From NCBI GenBank assembly GCA_025363795.1, contig JANYLE010000277.1:1-5494 (forward strand): 5,494 nucleotides of DNA, in the 5' to 3' direction. The stretch is from Mariniphaga sp. GTDB taxonomy: Bacteria > Bacteroidota > Bacteroidia > Bacteroidales > Prolixibacteraceae. Numbering within the stretch: position 1 is the stretch's first letter; each line of letters begins with the position of its first letter. The notes beneath the pieces were generated by a model. That model did no database searches and was not told the DNA's origin. It worked only from the letters and a program-made list of their open reading frames with translations. Of this stretch, positions 1 through 5,494 are shown piece by piece. The translations under genes and the position numbers were made by a program.

Positions 1-1
1 T

Positions 2-247
2 GAAATCAGGTGGAAAATCGATCTAAGTGACGGGACAAGGATTCCTGCTCTGCCAACACCGTATAACACAGGTCAGCCTTCCACCTATGGAATGAACCTC
101 CATTTAACAGGCGACGGAGTTAATTTCAGCACGCTTACCCACACGATAACTTATTGGATTGTAGATTGCTCAGGAAATGAATCACTGCCAAAAACCCGGA
201 CAATCATCATCAAACCGCGTCCCAAATTGACAAAAGGGAACAATTAA
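2..247 (+). CDS. 3' end of a secreted Ig/HYR-like repeat protein (partial)
   Basis: Only the last 81 codons are present; the frame is open to the left edge and stops at TAA 245-247. The visible residues look like the end of one extracellular beta-sandwich module. An IRWKIDLSDGT-type strand is followed by GQPSTYG and then by ITYWIVDCSGNE, the pattern often seen in HYR/Ig-like repeats of large Bacteroidota surface proteins, where each module ends in '...T.TDxxGN'. A short basic tail (KPRPKLTKGNN) closes the protein. No T9SS C-terminal sorting domain is visible at this end, which is notable because the gene two positions downstream has one. The next frame begins 48 bp later (ATG 296) or 294 bp later (ATG 542), same strand, so co-transcription is plausible. 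Module identity is inferred from pattern recognition; total length and function cannot be judged from this fragment. Confidence 0.8.
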   Translation, partial: EIRWKIDLSDGTRIPALPTPYNTGQPSTYGMNLHLTGDGVNFSTLTHTITYWIVDCSGNESLPKTRTIIIKPRPKLTKGNN

Positions 248-295
248 TCATTCAATACATCTTCAAGATAAATCATAAAATAAATATAAAAAATC

Positions 296-541
296 ATGAA
301 AAAACAAGACAAAAAACCGACCAATGAGGCTGCAATCCTTCAACTTACACCACGTACCCGGAAACAATCAATCGTGAACCCGTTGGCTGTGCGACCGAAT
401 CAGAACAAATGGAAATGGCCGCCAGGCATTTTGAATAGTTCCGGAAGGTTTTCCGGGCAGGACCCTGATCCACAGCAATCACCTACAAAATCAACGAATA
501 AGAAAAATAATACGAATAAAGGACAATCATATATCAATATT
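296..541 (+). other. In-frame 82-codon extension upstream of the signal peptide
   Basis: The reading frame of the 542-1642 gene continues upstream without a stop to ATG 296. This ATG follows an A-rich leader (AAATATAAAAAATC) typical of Bacteroidota translation starts, while the ATG at 542 has an AAAGGA (518-523) that is rather far away (18 nt). The extension is basic and polar, ends in an Asn/Lys/Thr-rich stretch, and also begins with MKKQ, like the signal peptide start. If translated, it would put the signal peptide in the interior and probably block normal Sec export. It is either 5' untranslated leader, a misassigned start, or an alternative start. Confidence 0.4.
441..456 (+). other. Perfect 6-bp hairpin in the leader/extension
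   Basis: CCGGAA (441-446) and TTCCGG (451-456) are perfect inverted repeats with a GGTT loop, ending 85 nt before ATG 542. No T-tract follows, so it is not a terminator. It could be a structured 5' leader element or chance. Confidence 0.3.
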
Positions 542-1642
542 ATGAAAAAGCAAATTTCAATTTTCACGTTTATGATAATGGCACTGCTTGCCATTAGTAT
601 AGGCACCGCATTTGGGCAAAAAGCAGTCCATGATTCTGATCCCGAAACAAATGTTTTAACAAGCGATGCCTTGCATCCTGTTGCCGGAAAAACGTACAAT
701 TATTCCATTTCGATACCAGCAGGGGTAGCAGGTAACTATACCTGGTGGTCAACCAAAGATCCAAATTTTATTAGCAGTCAAGGGAATAACAACCTTTCAA
801 GCAAATTTGCCGTTGCACCCGGCGTTCTTAATGCAGCGACACCAACCGTTTATGGAGTTGCCAGTACAAGAAACAATGTTGACATTGCATGGTCCTCAAC
901 GCTACTTTTGAATACAGGTTACCAGGGTGTTGCACCTGCAAAGACCCCAACATTTGTGGTTGTGCAGTTCGATGCCACGTCGGGAAGTTGCGCCAATAAC
1001 CTCAAAGTTTATGAGCTCAATCCCAAAAACGGATTTATGGTCGATATCAGGAACCTGAATAATACAACTTTTGCAAAGGCTGCTTATGACGACAACACCT
1101 CAATAACACAATGTATTGATAAAGTGTCGAAAGCCGCTTATGATCCGGCTACACACAAAATGGTTTATGAGTATGGAACAAATATCTTCTATTATGAAGT
1201 TGTTGCCGCGAATTTCTCAGAATCCTATAAACCGTATCTAACTTTTACAGGACTTGACCCAGTTCAATCCTATAAAATTGAATGGACTTACAATAAGGAC
1301 TTTACCGGTCTGCAATCTTATACTTCAGGAACGACTACTGTCCTGACTGATGCCCCCGATAACTCAACCGGTGTTTCGATCTATGTTAAAGTTACGGTCG
1401 TGAATCATAACTATGAAGGGATCGCGGACAAGAAAGTCACATTATCGCTTGACGGACAGAACAAAGATGGCAGCTGGGATATCGTAAATTCGACTGCTGC
1501 AGAGACTGCAGCTGCAGACCTTAATGATTTCGCGGTTCAAACACTCAAAGCACGTCCTGGCGTTACCGGAACGACGACTGCAGCAACTGCTCCAACCAAT
1601 ATAATTCCTGGAAATGAAAGTAACAATCATGCTGGTGAATAA
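542..1642 (+). CDS. Secreted protein of unknown function with Ig-like segments
   Basis: This encodes a 366-residue protein starting at ATG 542. I chose this start because the first 25 residues form a textbook signal peptide: MKKQ, then a hydrophobic stretch IFTFMIMALLAISIG, then TAFG|Q. The same frame is open back to ATG 296, which would add 82 polar, disordered-looking residues before the signal peptide and give 448 aa; an automatic annotation may use that start. The mature part is rich in Thr, Asn, Ser and aromatic residues, with alternating beta-strand patterns such as YNYSISIPAG, TPTFVVVQFDA and VSIYVKVTVVNH, which suggest two or more Ig/PKD-like folds. There are only two cysteines in the mature part. 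The C-terminus is low-complexity (Ala/Thr/Asn) and shows no T9SS sorting domain or lipobox. It lies between two surface-protein genes, so a role as partner or subunit is likely but unproven. I recognise no specific family. Confidence 0.82.
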   Translation: MKKQISIFTFMIMALLAISIGTAFGQKAVHDSDPETNVLTSDALHPVAGKTYNYSISIPAGVAGNYTWWSTKDPNFISSQGNNNLSSKFAVAPGVLNAATPTVYGVASTRNNVDIAWSSTLLLNTGYQGVAPAKTPTFVVVQFDATSGSCANNLKVYELNPKNGFMVDIRNLNNTTFAKAAYDDNTSITQCIDKVSKAAYDPATHKMVYEYGTNIFYYEVVAANFSESYKPYLTFTGLDPVQSYKIEWTYNKDFTGLQSYTSGTTTVLTDAPDNSTGVSIYVKVTVVNHNYEGIADKKVTLSLDGQNKDGSWDIVNSTAAETAAADLNDFAVQTLKARPGVTGTTTAATAPTNIIPGNESNNHAGE

Positions 1643-1740
1643 TTGACGGTTTGTCTGTTCAATAACACCCAATTTCTACCGTTGGCCAAAACCAATTCAA
1701 GAGATATGGTAAGACAGAACAGCTATATGGAAAAATAGGA

Positions 1741-1776
1741 ATGCTGAATTACGATTCAGAAAATTTTAAATTTTAA
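1741..1776 (+). other. Possible 11-residue upstream ORF before a TTG start
   Basis: ATG 1741 opens a short frame (MLNYDSENFKF) that ends at TAA 1774-1776, in the same frame as the downstream gene and only 3 nt before its TTG start at 1780. Such spacing would permit termination-reinitiation, but the ORF is very short, AT-rich and has no properly spaced ribosome binding site, so chance is a real alternative. Confidence 0.2.
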
Positions 1777-1779
1777 ACA

Positions 1780-3207
1780 TTGAAGTTTAATCTCTTTTAT
1801 ATTGTACGTCGTGCCTGGGTAGCGTTGCTGCCTTTGCTGTTGGCTATGGCTCCTGCCATGGCCCAGACTGTCGTATACGAGGGTGTCACAACACAATTAA
1901 ATATCCATGCAATTGCAGGCAATACTTACGAATGGAAAATCTATAATGACGCCACGCTGGATTTCTCTCTTGAGTCGAGCCCCGGGTGTCCGGTTACTTC
2001 CGCAAATTTCACAGTTGGTAATACCGGACCAAGCGTTGAAGTAAAATGGTTAAAACAAGGCATCTATTTTTACAAGGTCACTGCCCACGATGCAGCTCAT
2101 TGTGCCATGAATCTGAAAGTCGGAATGATTACCGTTCTCCCGATCGAGACAAAGGCCGTAATTACAGGGGCAATCGTCACCGGGGCATGCCGTGGAGTAA
2201 CGCTAAGCGCTTCGAATTCGGTCGGTGATAACTATGAATGGTCATTGGTCGGACAAGGTGGTGCATTATCAGCAACGACGGGTCTTAGTACCGAATTTAA
2301 ACTACCCGACAATTATAACGGTCCGCTGCCGGCAAATTTCCAGGTGAACCTTTTGGTCAGTGACCATAACGGCCATTCGGACAATACAATTGTAACGATT
2401 AAGGTAGAACGACCCCCGCATGCCAATGTTTACCTGTCGGGTAAATATGAAACGGATGGAACCATGCTCGCTGACGGATCAATTTCGACAGCAACGAAAC
2501 CTAATTATACCTGGTATACCACAAATGGCGGAATTGTTGGTCCCAATAACCAACAGGCAGCCAAATTGTATGGAACCGGTACCTACACGTTTAAAATCAC
2601 TGACATTTATAATTGCCAGGATGAATATAGTTTCCCGATGAAATTCGACCAGATCATCGCGCGGACTGACTATGCAAGGATTTCCTGGGCACAGGAAGCA
2701 ACTATCAACGTATTGAATAACGATGATTTGTCAGAAGATTATATAATCGGTCCCGTAAAAATAACCAAACAACCTTTACTCGGCGAGGCAAAACCGAATC
2801 CCGACGGTTCTGTCACCTATACGCCTCACGATAAACATTCTGGACACGACCAATTTGACTATCAGATTTGCGATGCAGTTCCCAACTGTTCATCGGCTAC
2901 TGTAACGATCGATATCTATGACAGCCCCATAACGCTTCCGGAAGGATTGTCGCCCAATGGTGACGGGAAAAATGATCTGCTTATATTCGAGGGACTTGAT
3001 AAATATGGTCCGTCACAACTATCAGTTTTCACGCGTACCGGAATTCTAGTCTACAAAAAAGATAGCTACGATAATACCTGGAATGGTGCTGTCCAAAAAG
3101 GGTCAATAAACATTGGCAATCTCGTTCCAACAGGAACCTATTACTACATCCTCAAATTAGGCGATACAAACCGGACAATCAAGGGGTTTATCTACATCGC
3201 CTATTAA
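1780..3207 (+). CDS. T9SS type B-sorted surface protein with PKD/Ig and Big_9-like modules
   Basis: A 475-residue cell-surface or secreted protein. The start is TTG 1780: an in-frame TAA at 1774-1776 excludes anything further upstream, and the TTG begins a good signal peptide (MKFNLFYIVRR, hydrophobic WVALLPLLLAMAP, cleavage at AMA28|Q29). Residues about 30-125, 126-215 and 216-293 look like three PKD/Ig-type modules (TYEWKIYND, NYEWSLVGQGG, NYTWYTTNGG at similar places). Residues about 294-381 match the cadherin-like/Big_9 pattern: INVLNNDD, DGSVTYTP, FDYQICD, SATVTI. Residues about 382-475 are the gliding-motility-associated C-terminal domain: LPEGLSPNGDGKND, LSVFTRTGILVY, WNG, VPTGTYYYILKLGD, IKGFIYI. 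In this family that domain directs export and surface attachment through the type IX system. No PorP/SprF-type partner gene is visible in the window. It is the last gene of the cluster, 137 bp after its neighbour, and is followed by terminator-like hairpins. Ligand unknown. Confidence 0.93.
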   Translation: MKFNLFYIVRRAWVALLPLLLAMAPAMAQTVVYEGVTTQLNIHAIAGNTYEWKIYNDATLDFSLESSPGCPVTSANFTVGNTGPSVEVKWLKQGIYFYKVTAHDAAHCAMNLKVGMITVLPIETKAVITGAIVTGACRGVTLSASNSVGDNYEWSLVGQGGALSATTGLSTEFKLPDNYNGPLPANFQVNLLVSDHNGHSDNTIVTIKVERPPHANVYLSGKYETDGTMLADGSISTATKPNYTWYTTNGGIVGPNNQQAAKLYGTGTYTFKITDIYNCQDEYSFPMKFDQIIARTDYARISWAQEATINVLNNDDLSEDYIIGPVKITKQPLLGEAKPNPDGSVTYTPHDKHSGHDQFDYQICDAVPNCSSATVTIDIYDSPITLPEGLSPNGDGKNDLLIFEGLDKYGPSQLSVFTRTGILVYKKDSYDNTWNGAVQKGSINIGNLVPTGTYYYILKLGDTNRTIKGFIYIAY

Positions 3208-3214
3208 TCAGATT

Positions 3215-3232
3215 AAAGCCATCCCGGCTTTT
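3215..3232 (+). terminator. Short hairpin just after the T9SS protein gene
   Basis: AAAGCC (3215-3220) and GGCTTT (3226-3231) pair perfectly around ATCCC, 7 nt after the stop codon, with a run of four T at 3229-3232. The stem is short and the T-run is part of the stem, so alone this would be a weak terminator. Confidence 0.4.
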
Positions 3233-3284
3233 CTGGCCTCATTCTCAAATCCTTTTATTAAGAATTGCTTTCGTACATGTGTTA

Positions 3285-3311
3285 CGGGTTAAGCTCATTT
3301 ACCCGATTTTT
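3285..3311 (+). terminator. Rho-independent terminator of the three-gene cluster
   Basis: CGGGTTAA (3285-3292) pairs with TTTACCCG (3298-3305), with one T-T mismatch and a GCTCA loop. It is followed by A and five T (3307-3311). This is the usual arrangement of stem then U-tract, placed 78 bp after the stop codon on the coding strand, so it probably ends the transcript of the upstream cluster. Confidence 0.6.
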
Positions 3312-3333
3312 GACACTCCTTGAAGGTAGCACT

Positions 3334-3349
3334 TCCGGCAACCGCCGGA
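3334..3349. other. GC-rich hairpin ahead of the tandem repeat array
   Basis: TCCGGC (3334-3339) and GCCGGA (3344-3349) pair perfectly around AACC. There is no T-tract. It lies 18 bp before the first unit of the 21-bp array and may be part of the same element. Confidence 0.4.
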
Positions 3350-3367
3350 CCCAATTTAGCCATTGAA

Positions 3368-3535
3368 CGGAAGCTTACTGAACCGCAACGGAAGTCTACT
3401 GAACCTCATCAGAAGCCTACTGAAGGTCATCGGAAGCTTACTGAACCGCATCAGAAGCCTACTGAAGGTCATCAGAAGCTTACTGATCGTCATCGGAAGT
3501 CTACTGAAGGTTATCGGAAGCTTACTGAAGCCGAA
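3368..3535. repeat. Eight-unit 21-bp tandem repeat array
   Basis: Eight contiguous units of exactly 21 bp start at 3368, 3389, 3410, 3431, 3452, 3473, 3494 and 3515. All units share C[G/A]GAAG, then two variable bases, then TACTGA; the last third varies most (CCGCAA, CCTCAT, GGTCAT, CCGCAT, CGTCAT, GGTTAT, GCCGAA). Units 3 and 5 are identical, and units 4-5 repeat the pattern of units 2-3 with few changes. There are no spacers, so this is a minisatellite rather than CRISPR. Because 21 is divisible by three, several frames are open on both strands and give heptapeptide repeats: RKLTEPH-like (frame open from TTG 3320), [G/R]SLL[K/N]VI-like (from TTG 3363), and FSKLPMT-like on the minus strand (from TTG 3583). 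None has an ATG or good ribosome binding site, so I do not call a gene. Confidence 0.93.
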
Positions 3536-3538
3536 TGA

Positions 3539-4380
3539 AAAATAAACAGGGGGGCTTCTCCAGCTATACCTTGTCGCAAACAACTATTCTCTAGCTAGTT
3601 ATAAATTACAGGAATTAAGAAACTTCAGGAACTGCTCCCCTCACTTGTTATAGATGATAGGATAAAAGCCTGGGAAGACCTTTAAAACCTGTGATATATA
3701 TAATTATTATCCAACTATTTATAACAACTCAGGCGTAAAATGAAGCCAAATTTGCAGTTATAGTATTTAATTATTTTACACAAACAAATATTGTAAAGAA
3801 AACCGAAAGCGTTGTAAACTTAAATTGGCACTTCACCAAAATCAGCAACAATCAATTCCCATATTTAATATTTCAATCACTTAAGCCATAAATCCATTCC
3901 AATATCCATACATAACCAATAGAGTGCTTCGGCATAAAAGAGTCTAATTCAATTATATATTAGAAGATGATTAATTATCCCAAAATATTTTTCGAATTAG
4001 CACAAAATTGTCATCCAAATCGGGTAACAATTGAGGATCCTTCCCTATTAATATTAAAGTCCCTAATTATCCAATATGGCAAGTTATTTTCATTTTTGTA
4101 AATTTATTTTTTACGTTCTTCGCATTATTGCAATTATTTATCCATCTTTGTGATAAATATATTTACTCGTTAATCAGATTCAAAAAGTCAATCAGCAACT
4201 TACAATGCCCATACTAACGTCTGGAACAAAGAATCTTTTGCCTTGAGATCACCAAAAAAGACTATCTGATAATCCAAGTTATAGCCTTTTTTATATTGCG
4301 AAATAGTCGAAAACACAATTACAAACAATGGAACAATTTAACATTTTGCATACATAATTTGAAAAGGAATACTATTTATT
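3539..4380. other. AT-rich intergenic stretch without a recognisable gene
   Basis: About 840 bp, strongly AT-rich, with stops in all frames at short intervals; the few short open stretches lack domains and plausible starts. I see no tRNA or rRNA, no inverted repeats of insertion-sequence type, and no CRISPR. I looked for the Bacteroidota promoter pattern (TTG about 19-21 bp before TAnnTTTG) and found no full match; the nearest to the next gene is ATAATTTG at 4353-4360. The promoter of the downstream gene presumably lies in its right part. Confidence 0.6.
4362..4368 (+). promoter_or_regulatory. Candidate ribosome binding site for ATG 4381
   Basis: AAAAGGA (4362-4368) matches part of the anti-Shine-Dalgarno complement and ends 12 nt before ATG 4381. 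The spacing is slightly long. It supports the 4381 start over the internal starts near 4543 and 4564, for which I see no comparable site. Confidence 0.35.
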
Positions 4381-5494
4381 ATGCCGTCTGTTTTTGCCAT
4401 ATTAGTTCCATTACGGCTCTTCAAAGGGGAACGTTTTTTCGTTTCATCCGGGAGGATAAAATCCTGTGTAAAAAAATTTACAGCATTTGTTTCAGCTTTT
4501 GACAGCCGTCGGCCTTTGTGCCGGCTCTCTGACAAATCCCGTTTGTCAGGTATTCGACCTTTAATGTTTCTATGTACGGCGATACTTTCTTTAGCCATCG
4601 CCACAAATGCCCAAACCACTCAAACATACAATAGCGCAGGCACTTCTACTTTTATCGTACCCAAAGGCGTAACAACCATTAGCGTACAAGCCTGGGGCGG
4701 TGGCGGATGCAGTGGTTACAACACGGATGGCAGAGCCAGGGGTGGCGGTGGTGGCGGTGCCTATACTGAAGGAGTAATCAATGTCACACCAGGCGCTTCA
4801 ATTACAATTGTCGTCGGAGCCGGAGGCATCTATAGTAATAACAATACAACAACCGATGATGGTGGTGCTACATCAGTCGGTACATTGGTTGCCAATGGCG
4901 GATCAAGAGGAATTATTGGTAATAATGTAACAATAAACGGTGGCACGGGAGGTACGGTTTCCACGAACCCGGGCGGTATTGCATCTTTTTTATCCTATGC
5001 CGGTGGCACGGGCGGAAGTGGCTATGTTGCCGCGGCTAATGGCGGCGGCGGCGGTGGTGGTGCATCAGCCTCACCGGCTGGCGCAGGTGATCCCGGCAGT
5101 AATGGGACAGCAGGTGGCGGAGGCGGAACAGGCGGTACAGGAACAGCCGGTGGCGGTGATGGCGGAAGAGGGGCAGATAATGACGGGAGACCAAATAGTA
5201 CCGATGGAGTCTCACCCGGTGGCGGTGGTGGCGGAAGAGGCGATTATAGTGGCGGTGACAGAAATGGCGCAGCAGGACAGGTAATTATTACCTGGACCGT
5301 CCCGGCAGGTTATTGCGCAGGTAATGCGACTGAAATATACAGTAGCCAGGGCGTGACCAATGAGAATCTTTCACTAAGTGCTCCTGATAATTCATTTGTT
5401 ACTCTGGCAGACCAAAATGACCAATTGGCACTTAAGCTTGGTGATTTACTGAATGCAGGTGGAACGATTGATATCACCTGGAGAAGAAGTGCCT
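4381..5494 (+). CDS. Secreted glycine-rich domain protein (3' truncated by window end)
   Basis: The frame opens after a TGA at 4360-4362 and runs to the window edge: 371 complete codons, no stop. From ATG 4381, residues about 1-60 are basic and polar. A signal peptide follows (GIRPLMFLCTAILSLAIATNA77|Q78). Residues about 81-305 form a glycine-rich domain of the type common in Bacteroidota surface proteins: TYNSAGTSTFIVPKGVTTI, VQAWGGGG, GGGGGGAYTEG, PGASITIVVGAGG, several Gly-rich runs, and the closing GQVIITWTVPAGYC. The remaining residues (SAPDNSFVTLADQNDQLAL, GGTIDITWRR) look like the start of a beta-sandwich module. Such proteins usually continue into further Ig-like modules and a T9SS domain, but that is beyond the window. 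The real start may be TTG 4543 or ATG 4564, either of which would put the signal peptide at the N-terminus. It lies 1.17 kb from the upstream cluster, so it is probably a separate transcript. Confidence 0.85.
   Translation, partial: MPSVFAILVPLRLFKGERFFVSSGRIKSCVKKFTAFVSAFDSRRPLCRLSDKSRLSGIRPLMFLCTAILSLAIATNAQTTQTYNSAGTSTFIVPKGVTTISVQAWGGGGCSGYNTDGRARGGGGGGAYTEGVINVTPGASITIVVGAGGIYSNNNTTTDDGGATSVGTLVANGGSRGIIGNNVTINGGTGGTVSTNPGGIASFLSYAGGTGGSGYVAAANGGGGGGGASASPAGAGDPGSNGTAGGGGGTGGTGTAGGGDGGRGADNDGRPNSTDGVSPGGGGGGRGDYSGGDRNGAAGQVIITWTVPAGYCAGNATEIYSSQGVTNENLSLSAPDNSFVTLADQNDQLALKLGDLLNAGGTIDITWRRSA
4508..4549 (+). promoter_or_regulatory. Two adjacent hairpins just before the signal peptide segment
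   Basis: The first hairpin pairs GTCGGC (4508-4513) with GCCGGC (4520-4525), including one G-U pair. The second pairs CTGACAAA (4529-4536) with TTTGTCAG (4542-4549) perfectly around TCCCG. They are 3 nt apart and end 14 nt before ATG 4564; TTG 4543 lies inside the second stem. If translation starts at 4543 or 4564, these would sit over the start region and could control translation. If it starts at 4381, they are within coding sequence. No T-tract follows. Confidence 0.4.

Noticed and set aside
400..699. Minus-strand frame of 99 codons opposite the 542 gene
   Set aside because: Antisense shadow; its hydrophobic stretch is the complement of the leader and signal peptide region.
1442..1672. 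Minus-strand frame of 76 codons at the end of the 542 gene
   Set aside because: Antisense shadow with no domain; the + frame has continuous coding signal here.
2046..2641. Two short + frames (2046-2228, 2420-2641) inside the T9SS gene
   Set aside because: Alternate-frame shadows of a gene with clear domains.
3368..3535. CRISPR array
   Set aside because: Units are contiguous with no unique spacers and no cas gene is present.
3320..3583. Repeat-derived frames of 60-75 codons on both strands
   Set aside because: They are open because the 21-bp unit is a multiple of three; all begin with TTG and lack ribosome binding sites. Kept only as a finding.
4353..4360. ATAATTTG as a -7 promoter element for the glycine-rich gene
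   Set aside because: It matches TAnnTTTG imperfectly, is only 20 bp before ATG 4381, and has no clear TTG at the proper distance.
4296..4502. + strand open frame of 68 codons in the AT-rich region
   Set aside because: Cys/Ile/Phe/Tyr-rich composition typical of AT-rich noncoding DNA; overlaps the glycine-rich gene in another frame.
4338..4619. Minus-strand open frame of 93 codons
   Set aside because: It starts with GTG inside the signal-peptide coding segment of the + gene, has no signal or domain, and overlaps the better-supported gene.
4940..5284. Open + frame of 114 codons rich in Ala/Val/Met
   Set aside because: It is the out-of-frame reading of the glycine-rich gene; GGN repeats read one base off give such composition.

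Overview
The window looks like chromosomal DNA of a member of the Bacteroidota, most likely a gliding or biomass-degrading Bacteroidales/Cytophagales-type organism. The strongest evidence is a C-terminal domain of the gliding-motility-associated type (type IX secretion system, T9SS, type B sorting signal) on the third gene. Supporting signs are signal peptides ending in ...AQ/...GQ, Ig/PKD-like extracellular modules, long AT-rich spacers and weak ribosome binding sites. All genes I can support lie on the + strand.

Left part (2-3207): a cluster of three secreted-protein genes. The window opens in the last 81 codons of a probably long protein built of Ig/HYR-like modules (stop at 245-247). Next is a 366-residue secreted protein of unknown function (542-1642), whose reading frame could instead begin at 296 with an 82-residue extension ahead of the signal peptide. 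Third is a 475-residue protein (1780-3207) with a TTG start, a signal peptide, several PKD/Ig-like modules, a cadherin-like 'Big_9'-type module and the T9SS type B C-terminal domain. Two hairpins follow, one with a T-tract that looks like a real terminator (3285-3311).

Middle (3208-4380): about 1.17 kb with no convincing gene. It holds a small GC-rich hairpin and a clean array of eight 21-bp tandem repeats (3368-3535). After that come about 840 bp of AT-rich DNA in which I see no gene, RNA gene or clear promoter.

Right part (4381-5494): the start of a fourth secreted protein, cut by the window end. It has a glycine-rich domain and then the beginning of a beta-sandwich-like module. Its signal peptide lies about 60 codons inside the longest frame, and two adjacent hairpins (4508-4525 and 4529-4549) lie just before it, so the true start is uncertain.

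Taken together this is a cell-surface/adhesin region. The three left genes could make a surface complex in which only the third carries a visible T9SS signal, which is inference. The most unusual items are the 21-bp array and the paired hairpins at the leader of the glycine-rich gene.
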